64,000 nucleotides of DNA from Hyaloraphidium curvatum (GCA_025558095.1 JAIVFI010000005.1:372001-436000); one strand, 5' to 3'; shown: positions 48,270-58,667, counted from the first letter of the stretch. Notes: generated from the sequence alone by a model not told the origin. A program made the numbers and translations.

Positions 48270-50720
48270 TCACGCGGAACCGACATTTCGCCGACCCCAC
48301 GGGGCATCTACGGCCGCTGCCGCGCGCTCTACGGTGCTCCAGAGGGCGGCAAGGAGTTGGGGGCCGAGCTTCGCCCCGCGCGGACCGGAGCGGCAGGACT
48401 TGGGAAGCCGGAGATATCCTTCAAACTGCCGCCGGCCCCGCTCGTTGAGGCTGCTCAGGAAGCGCACGGCCGGGTCGCCCGAATCGTGCGAGTAGCCACA
48501 CAGTGCCGCCGCACGAACAAAGCGATCCGCGACCATTGCGATCTTGGCGCCAACTGATGTGCGGACGAGTCGCAAGACTGCCCGGAGGGACGGCCAGGCC
48601 GCATAGCGCCCGTCTGACGCCCACGGCGGGGTGCGTGCGCCCGAGGCGTCGGCCGCCCAGTGATCGGACCACTTGTACCTGAGCCTTTCGATGAAGCACC
48701 GGGTTCTTTGCATCTCTGGGCTGGCCGCGAGCTGTTCGCTGCTCATTAAGGAGAATTGGCGCACGGCGGGTGCGCAGTAGCCGGCCGCAGCATCCACGAG
48801 GTCGGAACAGAACTCAATCCAAGCCTCGTCGCCTCCCGCGACGAGATGACGGACAAGCGCCTGCAGCCTGGCATCGAACGTTTCCGTCGAGTTCATGCCG
48901 TCGAGCTCCGCGGGGGCAAAGTAGGAAATGCAGAGGTCGCGCAGGACGGCCGCCAGCTGCGGCCCGAGACTGTGCGTAAAGGCCACGCGGAGATGGTTCA
49001 GGTCGGGCACTTCCGGATCGGAATCCACACATCCCTCCTGCCGCTGATGGATGTCCCGAGAACCTTGCGACTCTTCTTGCCCGGACGCCCACGTTCGGTG
49101 TGGCCCCAGCAGCAGGTAGCCCCTCTCGTCGCAGTAGGCTCGCGGCAACTCCAGCACGAAGGCCCTGTAGCAATCTACGGCAAAGCGGATGCGCTGGGGT
49201 GCCCTTGACCGCTTGTCTGGACGGCTGCTGACAGGCTTGCCCTCCACCAGGTAGGAGCAGAACCGGTCGAGATGCTTCTCCGAAATCAGAGCCAGCCGGC
49301 GCAGCACGTTCCCATCCGGCGCGATGTGGGCATCGATGAGGGCGCGGCGGAACCTCCCCATCCACGGGTTTCGGCCCAGCTTGATCACATCCGTCACCAA
49401 CCAGGCGAGGTCGAGTTCGCGGGGCAAGGAGCGGAACGAGTCACAGATCCCCACAACAGCAGCCGCATGAAAGAAGGGAGAAGCGACGCAAGGACATTGC
49501 GACGCTAAAGTAGGTGCAAGCGACCCCGAGATGGGAGCTGTGTCGGCATCGGCATGCCGTTCAGGCCCCGCAAAGTCGGCCGCTGCGGCAACGAGGCGGA
49601 CATCCGACGAAGGAACAGGCAATGTGCCCAAAGAAAGGAGCCCTTCGGCGGCAACAAGCCGGGTGTATTCGGCCGCGCTGGCCTTGAAACAGTGATGGAA
49701 AATCTTCGAAAGATCCATGTCCGCGACCGCATCCACTGCGCGCTTGATCGAGGCGATGAGCTCCTCCTGCGTGGACGGGCAATCGGCCCTCACGCGGTGC
49801 TTTGTCATGGCAAAGAAGATCTCTGCGGGATTGAACTGCGGCGACTGGGGCCTCATGTAGGCGAGCGAAAGGTTGTTGGCGGAAGCCACCTCCCTTACCG
49901 CCTTGAACGACTTGGTGTTGGAGCAGTCGCGGTAAGTGACGGTGCCGTCGCGGGCCTTGCGCTTCAGCAGTGGCGGTCCGTGGAACCCGGCATTGTCAGC
50001 AATCACCGTCAGGGGCGCCGCCGCCCTTTCAGCGCCGCTCTCGCTGCTGTTTACCGTCCTGAGGAAGCTCACGAACCGATCGTTGTCCGTGGTTCCGTTG
50101 TGGATGATGTAGGACACCACGCAGCCTCGGTAGTTGCCAGGCCTGGGCACGGCAGAGATGCACACCGCAAGCGTCGTCTTGGTGCCCCTGTGCAGCGGTC
50201 TCTCGACGACTGCTTCGTCGCCCTTGCGCGCGTAGCCGTACCTGGGCCCATCGTTCAGGTAGAACCCCGACTCGTCCAGCGCGGCCCTGTTGGCTGGCTC
50301 GCTAGCGAGAATCTGCTCGTGGAAAGCAATGTGCCTCTCCGGCTGCGCCGCGGCCTCGGAGCTGACGTATCTGACCTTCTTCCGCACGATGCCCTGCCTC
50401 CGCAGCACCGTGGAGACGTGCTGCTGAGTGACGGGCACACCGAACCTGGTTTCAAAGTCCTTCGCCAGTCTCGCCTGGGTGACCGTCACGCGCTCCAGGG
50501 CCTCCTTGGCCAACCATGCGGCTCGTTCAGGAGTGACTTTAGAGCTGGCCGGCGCCCGGCGGGGCTCCTTTTCCTGCGTGACAGCGGCTGCTTCGGCCTG
50601 CCAGCGGAACAGGGTGCTGCGATTGATGCCAAAGAAACTGCAGATGTTCGGGACGGGGATTTCGAGCCCGTTCTTCATGCCGAGGGCAACTTCCCGACGG
50701 TCTACGAGATGCCGGGTCAT
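48270..50720 (-). CDS. IS630/Tc1-mariner-like DDE transposase with long C-terminal extension
   Basis: Cut-and-paste transposase, intact and intronless, 816 residues. Residues 1-130 hold helix-turn-helix DNA-binding parts (NICSFFGINRSTLFRWQAEA; VTQQHVSTVLRRQGIVRKKV). The catalytic domain has D149 in ALDESGFYLND, D242 in VIADNAGFHG and E300 in QFNPAEIFFAMTKHR, followed by a basic helix. D242 and E300 are 57 residues apart; 34 is usual for this superfamily, the extra lying in KRKARDGTVTYRDCSN. After about residue 360 comes a 450-residue helical extension (LDLAWLVTDVIKLGRNPWMG, RYKWSDHWAADASGARTPPW) that I cannot assign. The uninterrupted frame suggests recent activity. GC content is like its neighbours. 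Confidence 0.85.
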   Translation of the reverse strand: MTRHLVDRREVALGMKNGLEIPVPNICSFFGINRSTLFRWQAEAAAVTQEKEPRRAPASSKVTPERAAWLAKEALERVTVTQARLAKDFETRFGVPVTQQHVSTVLRRQGIVRKKVRYVSSEAAAQPERHIAFHEQILASEPANRAALDESGFYLNDGPRYGYARKGDEAVVERPLHRGTKTTLAVCISAVPRPGNYRGCVVSYIIHNGTTDNDRFVSFLRTVNSSESGAERAAAPLTVIADNAGFHGPPLLKRKARDGTVTYRDCSNTKSFKAVREVASANNLSLAYMRPQSPQFNPAEIFFAMTKHRVRADCPSTQEELIASIKRAVDAVADMDLSKIFHHCFKASAAEYTRLVAAEGLLSLGTLPVPSSDVRLVAAAADFAGPERHADADTAPISGSLAPTLASQCPCVASPFFHAAAVVGICDSFRSLPRELDLAWLVTDVIKLGRNPWMGRFRRALIDAHIAPDGNVLRRLALISEKHLDRFCSYLVEGKPVSSRPDKRSRAPQRIRFAVDCYRAFVLELPRAYCDERGYLLLGPHRTWASGQEESQGSRDIHQRQEGCVDSDPEVPDLNHLRVAFTHSLGPQLAAVLRDLCISYFAPAELDGMNSTETFDARLQALVRHLVAGGDEAWIEFCSDLVDAAAGYCAPAVRQFSLMSSEQLAASPEMQRTRCFIERLRYKWSDHWAADASGARTPPWASDGRYAAWPSLRAVLRLVRTSVGAKIAMVADRFVRAAALCGYSHDSGDPAVRFLSSLNERGRRQFEGYLRLPKSCRSGPRGAKLGPQLLAALWSTVERAAAAVDAPWGRRNVGSA

Positions 50721-51393
50721 CGAGGGAGTTTTCTCTAGTCAGCGCGTGGTCTTCTGAGATGACATAAACAACCACTACCTAAACTAAAACAAGACCCGGA
50801 CATGGGAGCCGAATCGAGCGCCAAAGTCGACGGGAATACTACCGGCGATGAACAGAGGAGGAGATACGTGGTCTCCAAGTTTGGAGCGCACGGCTACGAG
50901 ACGGGCGCGGCGATGGTGAAGCCGCACCGCTGTCGCGACTACGCGCGGGACCTTGGGGAGGGCTTCAGCTCCGGAGACATGTGGGGACCCTTTTCCGCGC
51001 TCGTTCGATGCCTTTGGTCGAGCCCAGGGTGAGCCACGTTTGCGTTGTCGCCCTCGAGCTCGAGCGTTTACGCGAGACCGTTCCATCCCGTTCACCTCAG
51101 ACTGGAACCTCCACGCCATCAGTTCTCGCCAGCTAACGTCAGCTCTCCATCGGCTGACGACAAAAAGTCCAAGGATTAGCTCGCTGGCCTTTCCGTTTCT
51201 GCTACTCGGAGGAACGCGACTGACTTTCGGACGCGTGTCGAATCGACGATGCCATCGATATTCTGCCTGTTGTGCTATAAGATCTGCCTCTTTGGTGTGC
51301 AAAGGGTCAGGATGGCTACGGATATCGTCAACTCCTGCCAGATACGCTCCATCGGTGCTGGAACACAGCGCTCTTGGCAAGGTCGCGAGATGT
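50721..51393. other. Spacer between transposase and coiled-coil gene B
   Basis: 673 bp. A plus-strand frame from ATG 50802 (MGAESSAKVDGNTTGDEQRR, 76 codons) starts with a myristoylation-like Met-Gly and could be a small gene, but there is no homology. A 244-codon minus-strand frame overlaps it and looks non-coding. Confidence 0.35.
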
Positions 51394-52314
51394 TCAGACA
51401 CCGAGCGCCGTGATGAACACTGATTTGAGAGTGTTGTAATCCTTGGTATCCTGCAACCGTGTTTCAGACACGTCGGACGGAGCAGGCGTCTCGAGACGAA
51501 CCTTCGTGGAAGCCGCAACCTCCTGCCGGGCCACGTTGAGCTGCTTCTTCATCACCTTCAACGCCTCGATAGCTTCAGCTTGTTGTGTGTTTTCTGTACG
51601 GCGGAGAAATTGGCCATGAGCTGTCGAGCGCTTTTGTATCGACTTTGTTGCACGAACGGAGGTTGTCGAACGAAGAAAAGAACGAATGCTTAACCTTCCC
51701 CACGTTCTTGAAACCGGTGTCGAATTTGGTTATCATGGAAACCGTCGTGTCCTGCGAGATGGCAACGTAGCGCGAATCGTGAGTCCGATCAGGTTCTTCG
51801 GAAGATCGCAAACCCACGAGCGACTTTTCGATTCCAGCCTTGAGCTTCTTCAACTGAGCACCGGATTCCTCGATTTGCCCTTCGAAGTCTCGCTTGGTGT
51901 TCTCCAACCTGTCCTGCCTCTTGGCCATCTCCAGCCCAAGGGCGTCGCGGGCCTCCTTCGCCTTCTTTTCCAGCTGCTGAACGTGCTCCGATTCGGCGCG
52001 CTTGGCGCGATCGGTGTTCTTCTTCTTGAACTGGGCTGCGCGACGTTCCCAACCGTCGAGTGAATCAGCCGGGGAGGACGGTCCGTACGCCCAGTCCGCG
52101 CACCGGAAACGAGTCCGAGAATCTTCTTGAGGCTCTCGCCGTCTTCGTGGTCCGAGTTGTCGTCCGGAGGCGCCTCGAAACCGTCCTCGATGTCCTCTGG
52201 GGGCGCCGCGATTCCAGACGTGATCTCCCGCGCGGGCGGGACGCGACGCAGCTTACCAGTCAGAACCTGCCTCCCGGCGGCTTGCCTGCCCTTTTGCTGC
52301 TTTCCGCCAGCCAT
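51394..52314 (-). CDS. Coiled-coil protein B, possible SYCP3/Cor1-like
   Basis: Four exons: 52314-52104, 52035-51818, 51751-51715 and 51620-51394, in phase, 230 residues. A basic start (MAGGKQQKGRQAAGRQ) and an acidic stretch (EDIEDGFEAPPDDNSDHEDG) lead into ESLKKILGLVSAQFKKKNTD and a long coiled coil (RDALGLEMAKRQDRLENTKR, AEAIEALKVMKKQLNVARQE), ending NTLKSVFITALGV. Length and layout match SYCP3 (236 residues in human: charged tail, short helix, long coil, hydrophobic end). It shares the L-G-x5-FKKK-x3-R block with coiled-coil gene A. Lies 165 bp downstream of gene C on the same strand. The meiotic link is inference. Confidence 0.65.
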
Positions 52315-52478
52315 GGTTCTGGCGCTTTGGTGTGCGCGGTTGTCCACTGTGGAGGCAGAGATCGATCATGCGTCACCGCCCAACGGACCGCCGATCTAAT
52401 AGAGGAAGCACGGGACCGCATATATGCTAATTTGTACATGATTCTTAACCTGGTATCGTTTTGAATAGAATTCAGGGC

Positions 52479-53613
52479 TCATAGATCCGAAGCGAGGGTC
52501 GCCCGCTTGCGAGGCTTCGCCGTGTCATCGGTCAGCAGATCCGCCAACGCCTCCTGCAATTTCGGATGTTAAATAGCGCCAGAAAGTGCTCGGAGAGAAG
52601 TTCGCACCTGCAGAGGGTTCGACTTCCGCTTCTTCGCGTTGGTGGCTTCTTCCTTGGCATCCGCTTTGGCTTCGCGATCCGCGTTCCGATCCCCGGCGCG
52701 AGCTGTAGTTTGCCTCTTCTGCTCATCCAGAGAGTCCGCGATGAACGTATGCTCCTTCAGAATGCCTGGAGCGACGCATCGTTAGACGACAGCGAGTGTT
52801 GCTAGCACGAAACTTGCTTTTCACGGTGCCTGCGAACGACATTCGAATCATTCATGAGACACACGATCAATGCCCACGAAAGAAAACGTACTCTGTACGC
52901 CCTTCTGGAAATCGGAGTCAACCTTCTTCAAGCTTTGCGTTGCTTTGCCGAGGCCCTTGACTGCGTTTTCGCTGACGATCTGGTTCAAGACGATCGGATC
53001 AATCGGAAACGAACAGGAGAGCAGGCAAAGGGCTTGCATTGAACTTGTCGCTCTCCGTCTTGAGCTTCTGCAGCAGACCCATGCGCTCGCTGGGCATAAT
53101 GAAGCTCGATCAGTGGAAGCTCTCATCGCCCCGTCGCGTCCTTACTCGAAAAGCTCTTCCATCTTCGTCTGGAACTCGGAGATCTTCGTTGTAACCTCCC
53201 TCTCGTGCTTCTCCGTGATCTGTACCGCCAGGACTTGAATGTTGTTCAAGACCTGTAACATCGCGGTTCCAGAGGCGTCAGTTTCGTTCCTTCACGCCGC
53301 GCAGTCCGACGTCAACTGTCCAACCTTGTCGCATTCAATCTTGAGCTTCGCTGCCTTCTCGGCCTGGTTCTTGGAGACGCGTGCTGCGGAGAAGAAGTCG
53401 CCGCGGAAAGCACAGGAGGGGACGCGGAGCTCCGCGTCAGCCGCGCGGGAGTGAAAGATTCGCCCCGTTCCCGACGGGCGCTGCCGTTTCCGAACGCGTT
53501 CTTTACCTTGGAGCGTGGCCAGGATTTCGTTGAGGCCGTCGTCCCTGCGATCGGAATCAACGGTTCAGGAGGTTCCCCGGTCCGCGCGGCCGCGCGGTCT
53601 CCTACCCCGCCAT
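52479..53613 (-). CDS. Coiled-coil protein C, possible SYCP3/Cor1-like
   Basis: Nine small exons chain in phase to 201 residues: 53613-53606 (8 nt), 53544-53507, 53383-53325, 53252-53146, 53089-53038, 52979-52892, 52829-52809 (21 nt), 52765-52608 and 52553-52479. The intron after 53038 begins with GC. The start MAGDDGLNEILATLQARVSK aligns in pattern with the ILG-FKKK block of genes A and B; the coil follows (VLNNIQVLAVQITEKHEREV, ERMGLLQKLKTESDKFN, VKGLGKATQSLKKVDSDFQK), then a basic, NLS-like KKRKSNPL and LQEALADLLTDD. Exon number is the highest per length in this window, so single joins may be wrong even though the whole fits. Head-to-head with PIG-M, 155 bp. Confidence 0.6.
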
Positions 53614-53768
53614 GCTTAGGCGCAAATAGGAGTCAAAGTAGAATCAGGTGAACGAGAGGCTCTGGCGAGTGCGGAATCCAGGTTCGCTGGAGGTGCGAGT
53701 TGTGGTTGACGCGGCGGTCTGCGATCAGTCGCGTGTACGAACACCTTTCATCCTGCAATTGCCGTTCG

Positions 53769-55147
53769 ATGGCCACGCGATGCCTCGTCCTAGCCGCGGG
53801 ACTGCGAATCGCGTTGCTCCTGTACGGATTGCTGCAGGATCGGACGCCGCTGAAATACACGGACATCGACTACTTTGTCTTCACGGACGCGGCGACCTTC
53901 GTCGCCAACGGAGAGAGCCCCTACCTCCGGGAGACATACCGATACACGCCGTTGCTGGCGTGGATCCTCGTCCCAAATGCCACTCTGTTCGCGGCATGGG
54001 GCAAGGTTCTTTTTGCTGCCCTAGATTTGGCTTGCGGAAGCTTGGTGGCCACCATCTTGGAGAAGCGCGGCATGGGACCCAGTCGTGCGATGTGGAGCTA
54101 CGCGAGCCTCATTCTTCTGAATCCGTTCATCGCGACCATATCGACGCGTGGAAGCGCGGAGGCGGTGGTCAATTTTCTCGTCATCGCGACGTTTTACCTC
54201 TTCCTCGAGCGGCGGACATTCCTTGCTTCCTTCACTTTCGGGCTCGCCGTCCACGTGAAAATCTACCCGATCCTTTATGCGCTACCTATCCTTGTCATGC
54301 TCGACGGAGACTATTCTACGGGCTCCGGGCCGTCCAAACTGCCGCGCCCACAAAGTTGGGGTCTTCGAGGTATTCTGAACCGCCAACGGATTGCGTTTGG
54401 CCTTACTAGTGGCCTGACCTTCTTTGCTTTGACTGCCATAATGTTTGCGATGTGAGACGCACGCGCGCTCTAGCTTTGGCTTGTCTCATGGCTTTCGGCA
54501 GCTATGGCGAACCGTTTCTGAACGAGTCCCTCCTGTACCACGTCGGGCGCAAGGACCACCGGCACAACTTCTCGGTCTACTTCTACTCCATTTATCTGGA
54601 TTACGACAGGATGTCTTCCGCCGCGGCCATGCTCCCTTTCGTGACGCAGCTTCTTCTCGCCGGAATCATTGGCTTGAAGTTCGGACGGGACTTGGGATTC
54701 GCCTGCTTTCTGCAGACCGTAGCCTTCGTTGCCTTCAACAAAGTATCCACCAGCCAGGTAGGCTTCAACATACCCTCAATCCACGGGCTTCCTTCCTGAT
54801 CTTGGCCCTCCAAGTACTTCGTTTGGTACCTCGCTCTCCTGCCCTTGGCAGCTCCTTCGATCCAGCTTGCCCAAACATGGAAGACGGGACTTTGGACGTT
54901 GGCAGGTTGGATTGCGTCCCAGGTGAGGACGGACCATCTTTTGCGGCACCGGATCATGACCCGAGCTCCACAGGCAATTTGGCTATGGCGAGCATACCGG
55001 CTGGAGCTTCTGGGGGAGAACGCCTTCCGTTCCGTGTTCGGATCCGGCCTGCTCTTCTTCTGGGCCCATTGCGCGGTCCTGGTATACTTCATTCGAAGCT
55101 CTACACCCAGGCCCTGGTTCGACCGCGGCCGTATTTCCGCGGCGTAG
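53769..55147 (+). CDS. PIGM: GPI mannosyltransferase I, PIG-M/Gpi14
   Basis: Adds the first mannose to the GPI precursor on the ER lumenal side. Exons 53769-54451, 54502-54757, 54815-54922 and 54974-55147 give 406 residues in phase (human 423). The catalytic DxD is in KYTDIDYFVFTDAATFVANG, followed by the hallmark SPYLRETYRYTPLLAWI; later VHVKIYPILYALPI, RKDHRHNFSVYFY and YFVWYLALLPLAAPS match the family. About ten hydrophobic helices. The stop is 26 bp from the end of PPAT on the other strand. Together with PIG-T this window holds two GPI-pathway genes, but 15 kb apart and not co-oriented. Confidence 0.93.
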
Positions 55148-55173
55148 CGGAGCGAAGATCCCCCTGCCATGAA

Positions 55174-56445
55174 TCAGGGATGGCTGTGTGTAGCACGCTC
55201 TAAGTGTGCATGCTCCAGCTTCTCCTGCTCCAGCTGCTGCGCTTTCCGACGTTCCAGATATCTGTGAACGATGGGAAAAGGGTTCAATCGCTCCATTCGA
55301 GACAACGCGATGCCCGCGGCACCCACAGCCGGAAATCGGTGGAGCTCAGCTTCTCCTTCATGTCAGCCACGTTGGCCTTGGAGGATGAGATGACGTCGAT
55401 GAGGTACATATCGACGAGCGGCAGGTCGGCCTTTCGGCGCTCCTCATTCACTGTTCATCGCGTCAGGTACGGTCGTCGCCTCGGCAGAAGACAGGTCCCA
55501 CCGGCCACGCAACCCTGGAACGTTTCTCGAGACCCGACGATGGCCTGAAGTTTCGGATCCCATTTCGTTGGACCGTACGGGTCATAGATGGTCGGAAGAT
55601 CAAAAGTCAAGCCCCGTTTGAAGGTTGACAGGAAGTGGCGGACTTTTTCTGTCCGTGTCTCGATGGGCTGCATCCATTCGCTTCCCTTCTTGTTCTTGAG
55701 CAGCTCCGGGGCTGGAACAGCACGGGAACGGGCTCGTTCACCAAGGGGCCGACGAGCAATAGACAAGGAGCCTTACCGATGATGCCGACCGTCACGCTCT
55801 TGGTGGCGAGCCAAGCTGACATGGCGAGGAGAATCTTGTGGCCGGAGTGGAGGTGGTCAAAGGTGCCTCCCAGGACCACATGGTCGTAGCTGGTCGCCAC
55901 ACGCGACTCCTCGGCCGCTGGCGCCTCGTGCGAGGCGCCCGAGGCCGCCTCAGGCGGCGGCCGCGGAATGTCCAGGACGTGGAATGGATAGGGTTTCAAC
56001 GAGTGCTCCTCCCGATCCCGGTTAACGCCCTCGGCGAGGGCGACGTCTGACATCCACGTAGGAGTGTAAGGATGGGACTGACGGCCCTCGTTCGCGACCC
56101 ACCGTCTCTACCGACAATGAGCACCTCCGCGTCGTTCCATTCCAGCCACGGGTCGTAGCCGCACACCGTCTCGACCACCACGTCGATCGACATCAGCAGA
56201 CGGTCGACTTCCAGAGCTTTCGAGGCGGCCGCCACGTAGAGCTGGCCCAGGAAGTTCTGCACGTCCTTGAACAGGAGCACCGGCCGGTCCTTGAACCGGC
56301 CAATCTGCTCGCAGCGCACGGCGACGCGGAGCTTCTCCGTGACGAGCTCCACGCTCGACGTGATGAGCGTGATCAGGTAGTCCAGGTGCTCGGTCGTCGT
56401 CGCGCACTCGAGGAGGAGAAGCGCGGAATGGTACGTGTCCCCCAT
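55174..56445 (-). CDS. CAB4: Phosphopantetheine adenylyltransferase, Cab4 type
   Basis: Adds AMP to 4'-phosphopantetheine in coenzyme A synthesis. Five exons: 56445-56112, 56046-55777, 55711-55514, 55450-55327 and 55261-55174, in phase, 337 residues (yeast Cab4 305). The N-terminal 120 residues (MGDTYHSALLLLECATTTEH...) are helical and join through a 65 bp intron to the nucleotidyltransferase core DHVVLGGTFDHLHSGHKILL with the HxGH-like motif as HSGH. Then TIYDPYGPTKWDPKLQAIV, NEERRKADLPLVDMYLIDVI and KLSSTDFR, the ISSTxxR-type motif. No dephospho-CoA kinase domain follows, unlike animal CoA synthase. Head-to-head with the IKS1-like gene, 105 bp between starts. Confidence 0.9.
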
Positions 56446-56550
56446 CGCGGTCCTCGGCGCGGTGCGGCCGACACGGGGCAGAGGTCGGGGCGAAGGATTG
56501 CAGCGCACACCGGGCGCCGCCGCGCGAGCCGAGAGGGCGGACAAGGCGCG

Positions 56551-58667
56551 ATGCGCCCGGCGATGGCGTGGGGCGGGCGGGGCGTGATGGACGACGACGA
56601 GTCGGTCAACTCCGAACCGCGAATCTCCGCCCGCCTCGTCGCCGACGCGATGAGCGACGGCGAGCGGCCCGACGAGGCCGACGGGCAGATCATTCCGCTG
56701 AGCCCGCTTCCCGAGGACTCGGCGAAGTGGCTCGTGCTCCGCTCGGACCAGCGCGTCGTGCTATACGATCCCGCAAATCTCTCGATGACAGTGCACACGG
56801 CGCGTGGGGGCCTGCGACTTGCCGGTGGCCGCATGCCGCCGCTGCCCGAGTTGGGCCGTCGCGGCCGGAACGCGTCCAGCAGGCGCACCGTGCCCGCGGA
56901 CACCTCGCTGTTCCCGGAAGCGGCCGACGAGGACGAAGCCATGCCGGACAGGGCCAGTTCCCTGGTGCGGGCCCATGTGGCGCCCCAGACCAGGGGCAGG
57001 TGTGCCCTCTGCAACCAGCTGCTGCCGGACGGGCAGAGGTCTCCCGTCACGGAGGTCGAGGACCTTACCAACTTCGTCGACCAACGTTACTTTCAAATGC
57101 TGGCTACGACTTCGTTCACGGACGTCAACCCTCGTCTGCCGGCAGCTGGAGGGCCGGAGGCCTCGCCGCCGAGGCCGGGCAGGTCGAGGACCCGCTCGAC
57201 GGGATCGCAGATGAACGGGGACGCCGAGCAGCTGTCGAGCAAGTCGTTCAACGACGGCTACTGTTGGGTCCGTGCTTTCGTGCTTGCGACGCAGGCTCAT
57301 GGGTCTTTCCAGACGAACGCTTCTTCATCGAGGTCGCCAAGCTGGGCCGGGGCTACCGCGGTTCCGTGTTTCTGTGTCAGCATCTGCTGGACGGCATTGC
57401 GCTCTCCGAGTACGCCATCAAGAAGATTCCCGTTGGAGAATCTCACACCGTGAGCGTCCTTTGTCGCGAGGCGGTTTATGGTTCGCTAAGCCAAGAGCAC
57501 CGCAGTGGCTGGTCCGAATGCTCAAGGAGGTTCGGCTTCTTGAGCGTCTGCAGCACCCTAACGTTGTCGGTGGGTTCCGTCGGGCTTATCTTTTAGGCCC
57601 TGTTTCGAAAGTCTCGCGTTCAGACTTCAAGCACGTTTGGCTCGAACACCACAGCCCTACCATTTACGGGCCGCCCGTGCCGACGCTCTTTGTCCTTATG
57701 AACCTGGCGGTGAGGGTGGTTGCTCCGCAGGCGAAGTAAATCTCACGCCTGCCGCCTTCAGAATGGAGGTAACTTGGAGGACTTCATTTGCGTGCAGCAC
57801 GACCCCACGGGGCCGACCGGAGGCCCTTTGACAGCAAAGGAGATCCTTCGGTTGCGGCAGCAGAACCAAGCAGCCGTTAACGTCCATAAGATCACCTTTT
57901 CCGGGGAGTGGCAGGCTACGGGAGGTTCTTCTGCCGGTTCCGGGGCCCGCACAAAACGGTTCCCGAATCCCGCCGAGCTGCGCGGCGGCATTGGCTGGGC
58001 CGTCAACGCGGACGGTTCCTTCGTCGTGCCGTCACGCAAGGTGCGATACCTCACTCAGGAACAAATCTGGTCGTTCTTTTTGGACATCACGCGCGGCCTC
58101 GCTCACCTGCACCGCAATCGGATCGTGCACCGCGATCTGAAGCCCCCAAATTTGCTCCTGCAGTTCGCGGACGTCTCCCAGAAGAACGTGGACCCGTGTC
58201 CACGGGTACTGATTTCAGATTTCGGCGAGTGCGAGATCCTGTCCGAGCAGGAACAGACGCGCAGGCGGTCAGGTGCCACGGGAACCCTGGAGTTTACGGC
58301 CCCGGAGCTGCTTTCGGGTGACGGCGAAGGGACCGTGGAGGAAGGCATCGCAGCGGACCTGTGGGCGCTGGGGATGATCCTATTCTTTTGCTGCTATAGC
58401 CGTCTTCCCTGGAGCCAGGTCGACGACGTGGACCTGCTGAAGTCAGAGATCCTCGCCGCCGGGGGAGGTATCCGCCTTCCCGAGCCACCTGACGATGCGG
58501 ACGAGGGTTCTGCAAGGGTGTCGCGCGAGCTCCGGGGACTGATGGAGCTCCTGCTGGACGCTGACGGCAACCGGCGCCCGTCGGCGCAGTCGATCCTGGA
58601 TCGCTTCGATGCAGGTTCTTCATCGTGGCATCGCGCGCCGCGATCGCCCGTGGAAGACAATGTGTAG
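56551..58667 (+). CDS. IKS1: Iks1-like serine/threonine protein kinase
   Basis: Exons 56551-57262, 57313-57449, 57506-57569, 57624-57709 and 57762-58667 give 634 residues in phase. The N-terminal half has acidic and SP-rich parts, a CxxC (RCALCNQLLPDG) and NFVDQRYFQML. The kinase starts after intron 1: YYERFFIEVAKLGRGYRGSV, with K in YAIKKIPVGESHT, EVRLLERLQHPNVV, HVWLEHHSP and NGGNLEDFI, all typical of yeast Iks1, a kinase of poorly known role. HRDLKPPN, DFGE and TLEFTAPE are present, so it should be active; an insert of about 70 residues sits before the HRD. In-frame ATGs at 56551, 56563 and 56587 are all possible starts. The DFG is followed by E, as in Iks1. Confidence 0.85.

Larger units (their letters stand above)
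48004..50720 (-). mobile_element. DDE transposon, ends not defined
   Basis: Contains the transposase gene at 48270-50720. The left limit is set only by a cluster of GGTCCACG words (48004-48180) that may be subterminal repeats. No terminal inverted repeat or flanking TA duplication could be matched by eye between 47.7-48.3 kb and 50.7-50.9 kb, so the true ends remain open. One copy only in the window. Confidence 0.45.

Noticed and set aside
50720-50800. Terminal inverted repeat of the transposon
   Set aside because: No segment here could be paired with 47.7-48.3 kb beyond short chance matches.
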